Assembly (NCBI GenBank): GCA_910890315.1
Contig: CAJVGD010000001.1
Span: 2,232,001-2,296,000, forward strand
DNA: 64,000 nt
Reading direction: 5' to 3'
From: Serendipita indica DSM 11827
Lineage: Eukaryota; Basidiomycota; Agaricomycetes; Sebacinales; Serendipitaceae
Both the position numbers and the translations under genes were made by a program. Shown one piece after another: positions 24,546 through 38,559 of this stretch. Each line of letters begins with the position of its first letter. Position 1 is the stretch's first letter. The notes under the pieces are model-generated. The model did no database searches and was not told where the DNA came from. It saw only the letters and a list, made by a program, of their open reading frames with translations.

Positions 24546-25533
24546 TTTATTCCAGCTCTTGTAGCCGGCGTACCGTCGCCACCACTAGCCGGACTCCGAT
24601 GTGGGGAAAACGGGAAAGCGGCTCACGGGATCTAGGGTCAGTCTTACTCGTTTTAGTGCACTAATATATTGCTTTCTATCGTGCTCGCCCATACCATGAT
24701 CCTATTGGTTGCTAACATGGTTTGCCGTTAATGGACCACTATCCAGAGCCGGGAGGCGTAGCCGAGTCGAGACGCCTAGACTAGATAAAAGGATGAAGAT
24801 GCGTCGAGTTCACGCGACCTGGTGGATTGTCTTGCGCTTGCATCACGTTCCCGCCTTCTGGCACGCCCCCTGTCTATCTGCCTGGAACAACGCCGTACGG
24901 TCTTTGCACGACCGCAACGTTGCATATTTGATCATTTAGTTCTTACGTCTTGTCCTTCCTACTCTCGGACCGGTATCAGGGAGCCAACTGGATCTGTGGC
25001 GGATCTTTGGCATATCCGGCAGGACTCGGTGCAGCATCAGTGATATTAAGTCCAGCTGATTGGGACTTTGACGGTGAGTGGCATTTTGGATTGCTGTTGA
25101 ATCCTTGCCCGCCTCAAGGCGAACGCGTGTCGCCGTCAATGACCACCCGTGCCAGTGGCTATAAGCGACCCCAAGGACTCGCGGCCGTCCTTGGACTCTT
25201 CTCTTTTTCTTCTGCTTTTTTCTTGCACCCTCGTCGACAGCCGCCGCTGCGCAGGGAGCTTGGCTGCTTTTCTGGCTTTGGCCATTCAGTTTCCCGCCTT
25301 GCCCCTCCAAGACCACATTTAGCGTCTTGAGCCCGCTTCACCTCGTAATTATCGTTATTATTGATCGCTAAAACACCCAACTGACGCATCCTGTCTTTCC
25401 AAGGAATCACCGACTAGTTTGCTACTGCCCTGGTGGTCAACCGCCCGCGCCACCTGCAGTCGTCAGTTTCACCCTTTTGGACCCGACGACGCCCGACATT
25501 TGGAACCCAGAATCCAAACCAACTTCTCAAAAG
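24546..25533. other. Long intergenic region
   Basis: Nearly 1 kb with no convincing gene, tRNA or repeat. A plus-strand open frame around 24950-25330 has no ATG-led reading or known motif. The part near 25200-25240 is TC-rich and may be the promoter of the next gene. Confidence 0.35.
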
Positions 25534-26967
25534 ATGGCTGCTGTTCAAGTCTTACCTCCTCCGATACGGCCCACTGGATCTTACACACGCAAACGCAGGC
25601 ATTCCGTCTCAGCCCCGCCTCCAGGCTTCCAGCTACCCTTTCCACACGCTCCAAAGCCGGTTTCTCCACTCCTCACGCCGTCAACGGCCACGATTGCTTC
25701 GGTTACGCCCCGGAAACGCGTGTCCACCGCACCTTTATCCCCTCAGATGCGGCCTGCTACCCTCGGTCAATCATCTGGATCTCGTGCGAACAGCCAGCGG
25801 CGACTGGCTACCTATGGAGAACAAGGAGTTGCCGCAGCGAGCCTTGCCACGCTCGAAGCGTCATGTGCAGCGACGACGCTGGCGTCATGCGAAAATATTG
25901 TTCACCAAATCAACCTCGATGAAAAGTCGCACTTGCGCAAGAAACAACGCCCCTCGAATGTTCCAATGAATACGAGCAGCGATGTCGAGTCAAAACCTGC
26001 GCTATGGAACGTTCGTACCTTCCCATTCCACCGAACACGACCGGGTGCAGAAACTGCATCGCGAAAACGATTGGGAATCCCTACGTTTAACTGGCCTAAA
26101 CCGACCTCTGCAACCGTTGCATCTCCGATGTCAGACACCGCCATGATGGTTGACAGCGACGACGAACCTTTGTCTGTAGCCCCGCTGAGCGCCTACGAAT
26201 CAACGCTAGCGGTCGTCACGTCCATGTCGGACAATGAAAGATCCTCGGGCGGTATGTTGACTTCCATGCCACGACGACGGCGGCGAGTCGGCACGGCGGT
26301 CCCGGGATACGACGGCGATGCTGCAAATCCTCGGGAAGGATCGCTCCGCTGTCGATCTCCATCACCTGCACCAACTCTGTGTTCACAAGATGCTGGTCAC
26401 ACCCCCAAGCCCATCCCGAAACCTATTGGAAAGATGACTCGGAGAAAGTCGTCTTCGCCTCCCCGAGATTCTCCTCCACCTCCTCCCAGATATTCTTCGC
26501 CACTGGGTCCTGAACGACATGTCCTGCCACCGCGCCCACGTTTTCCTCGCTCGATGAACGCCCGGAGTGTCAACGAGCTGAGATTTGGTAAGGATGGATC
26601 TAGAATTCAAATCCTTGGCGAGCGTGGTGCAGCTGCGGACATGTACCGTCGGGTGTTACTGCGCAGTGCGCATCTCAGTGCGCGAAAGCGAGAACTTGCA
26701 CGTCTTGCAAAGCTGGCGGCCCAAGTCGATTCCTCTGATGAGGTCTATGTTCTCCGACTTAGCGATGATGTGAAGGGTGATGGCGCAGTGGGCTTGGTAG
26801 ACATCAAACCACAAGGCCAGGGCCAGGACCAGGACCAGGTACAACCTCAGGTCCAATCGACCCCCGAAGACGTCCAGGATGAGAAAATGGACGTGGACAC
26901 GCCAGAGTGTGGAGACATCGAACTTCTCCCTGACATTCCTGACATGGATTTTGACGAGGCGTGTTGA
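25534..26967 (+). CDS. Disordered protein of unknown function (single exon)
   Basis: One uninterrupted exon from ATG 25534 (MAAVQVLPPPIRPTGS) to TGA 26967 gives 477 residues; upstream in-frame starts are not ATG. The protein is rich in Ser, Pro and Arg with basic patches (MPRRRRRVG, KMTRRKSSSPPRDSPPPPPR) and a Gln/Asp-rich run near 26812-26850. An acidic end follows (LLPDIPDMDFDEAC). One compact stretch looks folded: FGKDGSRIQILGERGAAADM followed by a basic helix to LARLAKLA. No domain was recognised. Lack of introns is unusual beside its intron-rich neighbours. A nuclear regulatory protein is possible but unproven. Confidence 0.7.
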   Translation: MAAVQVLPPPIRPTGSYTRKRRHSVSAPPPGFQLPFPHAPKPVSPLLTPSTATIASVTPRKRVSTAPLSPQMRPATLGQSSGSRANSQRRLATYGEQGVAAASLATLEASCAATTLASCENIVHQINLDEKSHLRKKQRPSNVPMNTSSDVESKPALWNVRTFPFHRTRPGAETASRKRLGIPTFNWPKPTSATVASPMSDTAMMVDSDDEPLSVAPLSAYESTLAVVTSMSDNERSSGGMLTSMPRRRRRVGTAVPGYDGDAANPREGSLRCRSPSPAPTLCSQDAGHTPKPIPKPIGKMTRRKSSSPPRDSPPPPPRYSSPLGPERHVLPPRPRFPRSMNARSVNELRFGKDGSRIQILGERGAAADMYRRVLLRSAHLSARKRELARLAKLAAQVDSSDEVYVLRLSDDVKGDGAVGLVDIKPQGQGQDQDQVQPQVQSTPEDVQDEKMDVDTPECGDIELLPDIPDMDFDEAC

Positions 26968-27302
26968 CTTCTTGGTTCTGGCCTGGAAAAGCGTCCATGT
27001 GGACGGATCTTTCCAGCTCTATCTGGGTGTTTCTTTTAATTCTAGCATGATTCAATGACAAGCTTCCTATCACAACTTCATCAGCATTCCTTCTCGTATC
27101 CGTCCTCACCTGTCGTGGAACCTCATCTCTCCTTGTGTACCATCAATCTCAACACTCATTCTTGCTTTTGTCTCATTTCTCCTCGCGTTAACTTGCTATA
27201 TGCATCTTGCGATAGTTGAGTCGACTCCTCTTCTCTCATGTCTTTTTTTTTTTAGCAAACTTTGGCATCAACAACATTTTTCCTGGGTATGATGTACACC
27301 CT
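26968..27302. other. Intergenic region between convergent genes
   Basis: About 335 bp with T-rich tracts, including a run of T near 27243-27253. It is most likely 3' UTR sequence of both neighbours; no gene is seen. Confidence 0.4.
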
Positions 27303-28186
27303 TTAAGGAGCTAACCTCTCGATGATCCATAACGGCGCGTCGGGTGCTGGTGCCTCCCTGCGTGTATAGCGGACTCTGTCATGAAGCCGACTCGGCTTTC
27401 CACTCCAAAACTCTACCTCCCTGTCCATGAGTTAGTAACAAGAGGGCAATCAACACAGCTGGTTGCATACTGTGGAATCACTCTCCAGCCGCCCCAAAAC
27501 TCTGGTCTAGGGATAGATGCTTCTATTTCGTCTTTGAGGCCAAATCGCTGTCTCACTTCCTCCACCCGCTCTTGCAGTTCGTCTTCGCCTATAGTCTGGC
27601 TCTGAGGGCTCGCCCATGCACCCACCCTACTATTCAACGGCCTTGAACTGTAGTACTGATCACTGGCAGCTGGTTCAAGCTTCTCCACACGACCCACGAC
27701 TCGGATTTGCTGATGGGTCTCTCTCCAGTAGAAGCACAGAGCGGCGTTTGGGTTCTGTATGAGCTCCCGAGACTTTCTAGAGGTGTAGTTGGTGAAGAAG
27801 ACGAAGCCCTTGTCGTCAATCTCCTTTAGCAGCACCATTCTGCTTGAGGGGATGCCAGACGCAGTGGCGGTAGAGAGCGACATGGCCTCTGGCTCTTGTA
27901 CACGCGACTTTGGCTTAAATGTTGGATTGGAAGCAGAGGCTTGACCTTGCTCGGATGACGAGGGGGATTGGGCGATGGAGAACCAGAGGCGAAACTGCGA
28001 GAGGGGGTCGGCGTGAACATGAGTAGGTCCAAAAGGTGGAGATTGATACTGGTTGTGTGAGGAAATAGTGAGCGTTGATGGTGGAGGGACTTCGATGTTC
28101 ATGATGCTATAAGAGCGTCTTGCGGCGACTCGGAATATTCGAATTGGTCTACCTGAACTTGCTATTGTTCTTACTATTCTTTGCAT
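27303..28186 (-). CDS. PDX3: Pyridoxamine 5'-phosphate oxidase
   Basis: FMN-dependent enzyme that oxidises pyridoxamine- or pyridoxine-phosphate to pyridoxal phosphate, the active vitamin B6 cofactor. The main exon contains [57 protein letters not shown] and [11 protein letters not shown], then WGGWRVIP. After one intron the last exon gives [20 protein letters not shown] and ends at TAA 27303 with WIIERLAP, the canonical family end. Two ATGs are possible. The one at 28186 adds an Arg-rich leader ([20 protein letters not shown]) that could be mitochondrial; the inner one at 28102 (MNIEVPPPS) gives a cytosolic-type protein. Confidence 0.9.
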
Positions 28187-28400
28187 CCACACCAACACTG
28201 CTAAGCTATAGCGAGTGCTGCAGAGATGAGGACGGTCGAGATCAAGAGTCAGCGCCACTTTCAGACCGCCCGAGGAATCCAGAACCAACTATTTGGGCAA
28301 ATTGTAGTGTGCTATTATAATGGTGCACTAGCATGAACTTTGTATGATTACCCATTATGTATCGTCTAGTATTTCAAACTCTACTTCGACCCCATCAGCC

Positions 28401-30053
28401 ATGGCCGAGTATGATATCACGGAAAAGCTAATCCCGTTCATCGACAAGCATCTTGCATTTCCAGTGCTTACGCATCTACTCGAAACAGCCCTATTCCCCG
28501 AGGAGGATGTGCGCGCCGCCCAGTATGAGCTCGCAAAGACGACAAACATGGTCGATTTCACCGTTCAGCTCTTCCAGCAGCTCTATCCAGACGAAGAGAT
28601 TCCACAGGGTTCGCCTCGTTGGTCTTTGCACTGTAGCCACTGATAAAGATCGTTTTCCAGAGTTCGCAGACAAGCGAGATCAAGCGCTTCAAAAAGCAGA
28701 GCAGCTCGAGACGGATGCTCAAGTCGTTCTTGAAGTAATTGAACGTGAAGAAGTCGCACAAGCTCTTCGTCAGGACAAGATTCAAAACCTTCACTACCTC
28801 AAGGAAAACTACAACGTGAGTGGCAACTTGACAGCCTTGAATGAGTAACTAAACACGCAAAGCTCACACTAGATCACATTCAAGCCCTCTATACGTTTGG
28901 TCAGTTTCAGTATGCGACTGGGAACTACTCGAATGCTGCCGAATATCTCTACCACTTCCGCATCCTGTCCACTGATGCCGACCTAAATCTGTCAGCTCAT
29001 TGGGGGAAACTCGCTTGTGATATACTATTCGGACAGTGGGATACCGCCCTGGAGGAGCTCAACTCTCTGCGCGAGACCATCGACTCTCGCCTGGGCTCAG
29101 CGGCTGCCAATGCACCAGCCGGCCCAAACGCATCGTCCGAAGCTGCTCTAGCACAACTTCAAGCACGGACATGGCTGATACACTGGTCATTATTCGTCTA
29201 TTTCAATCACGCTCAAGGCCGATCGTTACTCCTCGATACTTTCCTTTCACCAGCCTATCTCAACACTATACAGACATCGTGTCCGTGGGTACTCCGGTAT
29301 CTTGCAGTTGCCGCTATCGTCACTCGAAAGTCAGCAAATGCAACCTCGGGGCGCGCCAGGCACGCGTTGAGGGAGATTGTGCGCGTCATTCAGATGGAAG
29401 AATATCAGTACACCGACCCTATTACCCAATTCTTAAAGGAGCTCTATCTCGAATTTGACTTTGATGCTGCTCAAAAGTCGCTTGCAATCGCTGAAAAGGT
29501 GGTGGAAAATGATTTCTTCCTGTGGGACTTGAAGCAAGAGTTTCTCGATAACTCGCGATATCTCATCAGCGAAGCATACTGCCGGATTCACCAGAGAATC
29601 GACATCGAGTAAGTGCTCAAAGACGGTTGGTATCGGTATCCACTCACACTTGAAATCAGCGACCTGTCCTCCCGACTGAACCTGAGTCAGGAAGAAGGCG
29701 AAAAATGGATTGTGAATCTGATTCGTGATATGCGCATGGGTGCCGATGCGAAGATTGATCTGGAAAAGGTAGGCTTTCACTTCTGCATGGATCAAGGATC
29801 GATCGTTGATGATAATCACTAGAACATTATACACATCAATCGGCCCCCCGCACCACTGTATCAAGCGGTCATCGAGAAGACGAGAGGTCTCGCATTCCGA
29901 ACACAGGCCCTCGGCGCAGCAATGAACAGAAAGGCGGCTGGGGAAACGATGGAAACTGGCGAGGAAGGGAAAAATAAAGGAAAGGGTCGAAGAACGGGTG
30001 CCCAGCAGCCGTCTCAACCTGCTGCTCCATCGATAGTAGCCACAGAAGCTTAG
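28401..30053 (+). CDS. Translation initiation factor eIF3 subunit e (INT6)
   Basis: Core PCI-domain subunit of eIF3, acting on the 40S ribosome in the cytoplasm. ATG 28401 reads [20 protein letters not shown], with [20 protein letters not shown] after it, both characteristic of eIF3e. Later exons show [59 protein letters not shown] and [20 protein letters not shown]. The PCI winged helix ([20 protein letters not shown]) is followed by [20 protein letters not shown] and a Lys/Gln-rich tail ending at TAG 30053. At least four introns were seen. Stop codons of this gene and the convergent DAHP synthase are 46 bp apart. Confidence 0.93.
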
Positions 30054-30099
30054 CCTCTCACGCAGGAATATAGGGTAAATTTTTTCTCTGCTATTCATT

Positions 30100-32381
30100 C
30101 TACTGAGCAGTCTTTTGACGACCATCGAATGCGGCTTCGATATAATTGGGTCGTTCCCCTTTCGCGTAGCCTCTTCTTTGCTTCTTGTAGTGATTCGATA
30201 AAAGAAAGGCGAGATCTAGATGACTCGTTAGCCTAGAACCAATAATTTCCGTGTTCTCGCACCTAAGCTTTGCTCAAAGTTCAGTCGGGGATCGCAGAAT
30301 GACTGCCAAAAGGTCAGAGTTCCCTGGTGGCTCCCAATTGGTGACAAACCTGGTAACGCAGCTCAAGTTCCTCTTCGCTCAGCTGCATGCTTCCTCCCAG
30401 ACACTCTGTAACGGAAAACCCATCTTCACTAAGCTCTCCTGTGAACTCGAGAGATACTCCGTTGAGAACAGATCCGCATTCCACATGTATGCGAAGACAT
30501 GAAGCAACTTCTGACACAATGGTATTGAAGTTGCGGGTTTTCAGACCGGTGGTCGAGGTTAATGTGCTAGAGACACACATCAGATGCATATAGTCTGACG
30601 CCTTCGATGCTCACTTTCCGTGCATTGGGTCACAAACCCAGATGACCGGCATACCACTACCTTGAACTGCCGCGATATGTTTCGGGAGATGTTGCTCAAT
30701 CTAATATATTAATGAACATTGTGATACGGGGAGTTTCTGACTTACTTTGTTGGCACCATAGCGGGTGATCAGCGTTAGTCGACCAGGCTCTCGATCAGGG
30801 TTAAGGACTAGAACACGTGAGGACAAAGAAGCTCATACGAAGGGAAGCTGACTTTCGATCAATCGCACTAGCTCCTCTGGGTCCATCGACGGACCAACTT
30901 TGACGCCGATGGGGTTTCGAATGCCGCGAAAATATTCCACATGAGCGCCCTCTATCTGTCTCGTGCGATCTCCAATCCAGAGGAAATGTGCAGAAGTATT
31001 GTAATGGCCTGTAAGCTCCTCGCGTATCCCCCCTCGAGGTGACGATGTCGCGTCACCGAGTCCTGGTCTCCTACTCGAGGAACGACTTGAAGGAAGCGAG
31101 ACACCATCTCGAGACCGCATCGGGGTTCCTGTAATTATAGGTGTGGTGCTTGTGGGTAGTGGCTGTAGTGCTGGCGGAAGAGCAAGGCACCTGGTAAGTG
31201 CCTCCTCATAGTCCAGCATCAGACCTTCATGGCTAGATATATAAGTAACTCAATCGAAGAGTACATGAAGTGCTCACCTGGTATAGAAATCCACCTCTCC
31301 TATCACACCCTTTGGCCCACCCATTTCGAAGGGGATACTTTCACTCGCACCGATTGTACGACTGAACTCGAGGGCGTCTGCCAAGCCCTCTGTAATCCTC
31401 TCAAACTCTTCCCTGACACTAATTAGCAATTGGAGATGTGGAGTCCATGGGACACACTTGAGCGCAGGACTTCGGACATGGGAAAGTGACCAGTCTCGTG
31501 GATGGTTCAAGGATGCAAACCCCGACGTTAGTAACCCACGAATGTAGTTTAGCGTTGTTGCCGAGTGGAAATATGCGCTGGGTGGACGTCAGTCATCTCA
31601 GTCTATTATTTCACGCCTGTTGTCTCACCTCAGCATACGATCCGGGTTTGGAGTACGTTCATCTGGATCGAGTCTACAAAGCTCTGAGTGGACACCTCTG
31701 CAAACGGTGTCGGGGAACTATACCCGTTGACATTATCGCCCCTAGACAAGACATGTGAGATCCAAATCTAGCCGGGGAGAGGGCGTACCGGAAGCTAAGA
31801 ACTTCACGACCGTCTGGCAGACGTTCGGTCTTGCTGGAGCGGGGTTTGGCGAATTGCCCCGCGATACGACCGATGCGCACCACGGGCACTCTGGCCCCCC
31901 AGATGAGAATCAAAGAGAAGGACAAGATGAGTCCTATCTTGTTTGATATGTTCTCCTACTGTGGATTTAGAAATCCTGCCTGCCGAGAGTCATGGGGGAA
32001 CTCATACTTGTGTACACGCATTGAAGCTTTCTGCGCAGTCGCCTGCATGGAGCAAAAAAGCTTGCCCAGACTGAACCTGCGCCAAGTGGGAGCGTAATCG
32101 CTCGATCTACGCGATAATGAGATCCGAGGGAGCAGGAGATCCGAAAGACGCACCTCGCCCGGTGTAACGATTGGAGGAAGCGTTTTCAGTCGAATTCTGA
32201 CTCTGTATACGAGTAACTATTCTGTGGGGGGATGGCAAATTGCCTGAGCGTACTTCTCGAGGCTGGCCTCGTCCGAATATTCGACAGCCTTGGCAAGCAA
32301 CTTAGTTTCTTATGCCACCCGACGAAGCAGTAATACCTGAGCGACTGGTTTTGTTTTCCAAGAGGAGGGACTCCAGGCCAT
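30100..32381 (-). CDS. Class II 3-deoxy-7-phosphoheptulonate (DAHP) synthase
   Basis: First step of the shikimate pathway: joins phosphoenolpyruvate and erythrose-4-phosphate. This is the plant/microbial class II type, not yeast ARO3/ARO4. ATG 32381 reads [15 protein letters not shown]. Successive exons give [73 protein letters not shown], then a long exon with [20 protein letters not shown] and [18 protein letters not shown]. Next come [52 protein letters not shown] and [20 protein letters not shown] 30100 follows a basic tail. At least eight introns interrupt it. The metal-binding Cys, His, Glu and Asp of the family fall in the quoted motifs. Confidence 0.92.
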
Positions 32382-32602
32382 TGTGGATGTGGGGGAGAAC
32401 AAGTCAAGATCACGTCGAGCCAGCTACAACAAAAGTGACCGCATAGCAAAAGATGTCGGAGAAAGTCTGGGTCGTCCCATCGAGGAGTTCGCTTACACTG
32501 CCATAGATGTGCCAAAATTGCCAACGTGTCTCAACGTTCTCGTAGCTGTTCGCGAGTGTATCCTTTACAACGCAAGAAATAATAATATTCTTCATAAATC
32601 TC

Positions 32603-33548
32603 CTAATAGATTCTTCCTAGATACGATCTGTCAGTGAGCAATACACATGCCTGGTAAATACTCACAAGGCTTGTGGGGGTTTCAACGGCGACCAACCACC
32701 ACCAGAGCTCATTTCGAGCGGCCAGACCTCCATCAAGAACCAGACTATGTGTCCCACAATGCACCCAACGATATCGGCGCCGAGCGAACGCATGCTTCCG
32801 GCCAAGAGACCGGAGATGATGATCATGGCTATGGGTAGCTTTCCAAGAGATTAATTAATGGCGTGGGTAGGGGACAAACTGTGCATACGTAAGGCGCAGG
32901 AAGTTGGATAATCCAGAAGAGCGCGACTTGTTCGTGTGGGTTCTTTCGACTCCATATGTATATCAACGAGAATGCTAAAGAAGGCTGTAGGAATGGTAAC
33001 GCAAACGGAGGTGCAATAATCTGCATTCTGTAAGCAGTGGTCACTGATATGAATCCACGACAGCTTACAATAATGAGGAAGGCAGAGACGAGGAGCAACA
33101 TAAGATACTCTGCTGGCTTATTTGCGAAAAAAGTCTGTTCGAGCCATCGACCGTATCGGAAACTGCAACGCTGATGAGCAGGGCAATCGACGTGGCGGCA
33201 TAGATGACATACAACCACAGAAAGTATAACAACAGCTCATATCCTAATGGTCCATGATACAAGAATGTTGTGACGAGCCGCCATGGCTATATTGAAACTT
33301 GGATGAGCTTTGGCATGATGCAGAGTACGTGATAAATTAACCTGAAATGACGTTACAAATGCAGTTTTGAAGCTAAAGTAAAGTTGGTAGGGATTGACGA
33401 CGTGTATTTGCTGCCAGAAGACGGACGTGAGCAAGCATTTGTCGTTGGCAGGTCGACGCACAACTGCACAAGCAATGGCAAGAATTGAAAGCATCCAATA
33501 TCGCGAGACTGGTGGAATTCTCGCCAGCATTTCTCCAATCGCCGGCAT
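32603..33548 (-). CDS. Derlin (DER1-like ER protein)
   Basis: Rhomboid-fold pseudoprotease of the ER membrane that helps retrotranslocate misfolded proteins for degradation (ERAD). ATG 33548 opens MPAIGEMLARIPPVSRYWML, then VVNPYQLYFSFKTAF. Further exons include TFFANKPAEYLMLLLVSAFL, FALPFLQPSLAFSLIYIWSR with KNPHEQVALFWIIQLPAPY, and LAGSMRSLGADIVGCIVGHI. It ends GRIYTAG-type at 32603 (protein end ALSYLGRIY). The tandem hydrophobic segments and the NP...LYFSF and ADIVGCIVGHIVWFL phrases fit Derlins. The start is only 60 bp from the divergent RAD4 start. Confidence 0.85.
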
Positions 33549-33608
33549 GTTGGTCAAGTGAGTGGTTGCTGGCCAAGTTGCATTTGTTTTGAACCACTCA
33601 CCTCGTCG

Positions 33609-36600
33609 ATGGAGGCAGTCGACGACGTATACGCAAATAATACCAATAATTCGGACAGCAACTATGACTCTTCAACTACGTACAATAGACCAAGTAATAC
33701 GCGCGTCTTGGGCACCCTCGAGTCGCCACAGTTCACCCCAATGGTCCGAGACGACCTTGCGGATGCTGGACACGCCAATTTCGAGACAAAAACTCTGGAA
33801 AGTGACGACGAAATGGAGTGGGAAGAAGTCGACGTGCTGCAAGATGACCCAAAGGACTCGGGCTTACCAACCCAGAACGTTGAGGTCATCCTCGAGCAGT
33901 CGACGCAAAAGCAAAAGTCAGTATCTTGAATACGCGTTTCTGCATCATTGACTACATCTCCGATGTAGAAAGCGCGTCGGTGGAGACCCTGTGCAGCGCA
34001 AACTCCGACTTGAAGCACACAAGACTCACACTGTAGCCCTGCTTGCAAGTTTTTCGCTCCGTAACAGATGGATTAATGACCCCTTGTTGCACGTGAGTCC
34101 ATCACAGAACCACTCTAACCTTACACTTACCAGTCGTAGGCCCGTCTACTTTCTCTGACTCCACTCCCACTACAAATGTCGTTCTCTATGATACACAAAA
34201 AGACGGAGCCTGACGCTAGTCGACGTACTCGTTTATTCCAGACGGCGTGTTTCAAGCTCACAGAATGGTGGCAATCCTTTTTTCACGTCATCAAGGGCAA
34301 AGGCATGCGCAGCCGAACGTTTTTAGAAGTCGAAACTCAGCGTATACAAAATGAGAAGCAGTCTATAGCCGACTTGAAAGGAAAGGGCAAAGTTCGAACT
34401 GCGAATAGCGAGGAGCCCCCGTGGTCGGATAGAGTACGATCGGCAAAGAGCCTGATGAAGCACGCTCTACTTCAGAAAGGCTCTGCAGACACGAGTGCAC
34501 TTCTATTTACGGCATTGTGTCGAGCGTTAGATGTCCCTGCCCGTCTCGTCGTCAGTCTCCAGTCTGTCCCTTGGAGTTCCAAGTCAGAGACTCTGAAAAC
34601 AGATGTGGGTGCATCTCCACTCCATAATGGTGGCACACAAGATGAAGTAATTGTTCGGAAGAAAAGAAGTCGACCAAGGGACCGGAATGCGCGAGTCGTT
34701 CTTCCACGCGCGTCAAGCACAGAACCCCCTTTGGAAGGCTGGCCTCCAGTTATTTGGACAGAAGTTTTCTCTCGTCCAGAGGGCCGCTGGATCCCCATAG
34801 ATCCGATACGTTATCTTGTCGACAAGAAGAAGCTATTCGAGCCACCTGCAAACTGCCGCGTCAACCGAATGATGTACGTTGTGGCATTTGAAGAGGGTAT
34901 GTGTATCACTGGGGCTCGCAACTCAGCTCAAACATTGCAGACGGTTATGCTCGGGACGTTACCCTTCGATATGCCAAAGAATTTGCAGCAAAGACAGCAA
35001 AAGCTCGGGCACTCACCAAGAGAGGGCAATCGGAATGGTGGCAACGTATAATTTCCATGCTAACTCGACCTTACAGACTGGTGAGTTGATTAATCCGCGC
35101 ATGAACACTGCGCTGATGATACATAGCACCGCGATGATGTTGAGGACGGAGAACTCGAATCCCTACAGTACATAGAGGGAATGCCGACGTCCATCAACGG
35201 ATTCAAAGACCATCCAATGTGCGCCTAGATATATTCTAAGATTTACACTCATCGATGTCAGCTATGCACTAGAACGTCACCTACGCCGTGACGAGATTAT
35301 CCACCCAATGAAAGAGATTGGAATATTTCGGGGGGAGCCTGTGTACTCACGCTCGAGTGTGCAGCGAGTACGTACTGCAGAAACGTGGATACGAGAAGGA
35401 AAGGTCATCCGCGAGGGCCAGCAACCCCTAAAACGGATCGTAAAACGCGCACATACCATCAATAGGAAACGCGCCCTTGAACTCGCGAAAACCGAGTCGC
35501 CAGAAGTTCCCACTCTGGGTGTCTATGCCGAGTGGCAGACAGAGCTCTACGTACCCGAGCCGGTTGTAGATGTAAGGGGCTCTTGAAAAGTGTTGGAATG
35601 TGTTACTCACTTTCCTTGTAGGGTCGAATTCCGAAAAATGATTTTGGTAACATCAACCTCTTCGTATCGAGCATGCTACCTGCAGGAGCCGTCCATCTAC
35701 CCTGTCAGTTTGTTTTATCTCTTTACGTACCATGAGCTCACAGGGCGAAGTCCAAGGGATATCTAAAGTGGCCAAAGAGATTGGAATTGACTTCGCGCCT
35801 GCAGTGGTTCGTCTATATCTATGTCGATATGCCCTCAGCCAGACTCAATTTCAAACCCTTGATCCAGACGGGATTCGAGTTCAGGAAGGGTCATGCCAAT
35901 CCCATCATCTCCGGCATCGTTGTTGCGGAGGAGAACCAGGAGTTAATTGTCTCAGTATGATCCACATTTATTTATCTCACATGACTCATCAGGGTTTTCA
36001 GGCATATTGGGAGTCTGTACAAGCCAATCAAGAAGCCGAAAATCTTAAACGGCGAGAGCGTGTACTCCGAAGATGGTCGAAATTGATACTTGGTCTACAA
36101 GTCCGTAAAAGATTGCAAGAAGAGTACGGAGGCTCCGAGAATAAGGTTGATGAAGCCGAGACTCCTCAGGTGAGCTCGGATACCGAGGCTCATACCCTCC
36201 GTGACGCTTCGCTAGGAAATACCACCTGAGGGCGGCTTTCTAACTAAATACGATGGCGTCATAGAGCATTTTGACCTGCCGAAAACACGCACGATCCATT
36301 ATTCCAACGGCAATGCCGCGCCACAGGAAGTAGAGGCATCGCCACTACCGTACGATCCTCATGGCAAATGGTCACCAGAACCACACGCAGAGATTGCCGC
36401 GTCCGATTCAAGAGAGATTCCAGAAGTACTGCCCAATATCATGCCCAAAACGTTGCGCGAACATGCCGCCTTACAGTGGGCGGGGAGGGAGGATTCGACA
36501 GCTACTCCCTCACCTCCCCGCAGTCGACCAAAGCGGAAAGCCAGGAAAACTCGCAGGTCGCATCTTTCATCCGAGGACGACGAGGGTGACAACAATGGCG

Positions 36601-36707
36601 ATGGTAGCGACTTCGAGCCATTGCCAAAGCGTATACAGAGCTTGCAGGTGCGAACGCCGATGGCTAGCCGGCAACTACGCTCGAGTGTTCGTATCAAGAA
36701 TCGATAA
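33609..36707 (+). CDS. RAD4: DNA damage recognition protein RAD4/XPC
   Basis: Recognises helix-distorting DNA lesions and starts global nucleotide excision repair in the nucleus, normally with RAD23. ATG 33609 (MEAVDDVYANNTNNSDSNYD) begins an acidic N-terminus including EMEWEEVDVLQDD. A long exon from about 34140 holds the inactive transglutaminase-like domain (DTSALLFTALCRALDVPARL, PPVIWTEVFSRPEGRWIPID). The beta-hairpin domains follow: YALERHLRRDEIIHPMKEIG with FRGEPVYSRSSVQRVRTAET, WQTELYVPEPVVDGRIPKND, and NINLFVSSMLPAGAVHLP. Near the end are IGIDFAPAVTGFEFRKGHAN and a basic tail to TAA 36707. The order matches Rad4 TGD, BHD1, BHD2, BHD3. Confidence 0.92.
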
Positions 36708-36754
36708 TCAATTTCGGATCTATGTACATACTGCTCTAATCGCCTAGAATGCCA

Positions 36755-38435
<1,681 letters not shown>

Positions 38436-38559
38436 CTTCCGGAAGTGGAGAGATTCAGGTTTCCGGCCGGCTCAGGGAGGCCTTCGCAGACGCTACGACT
38501 CTTAAAAACACCCAGAGAGCTTTCCACATCCTCGTAGAAACCCTCTCGCTCGCTCTCAT

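Noticed and set aside
24709-25330. Possible small genes in the long gap after the MPDU1-like gene
   Set aside because: Frames are short, lack supported starts and show no family motif or splice pattern.
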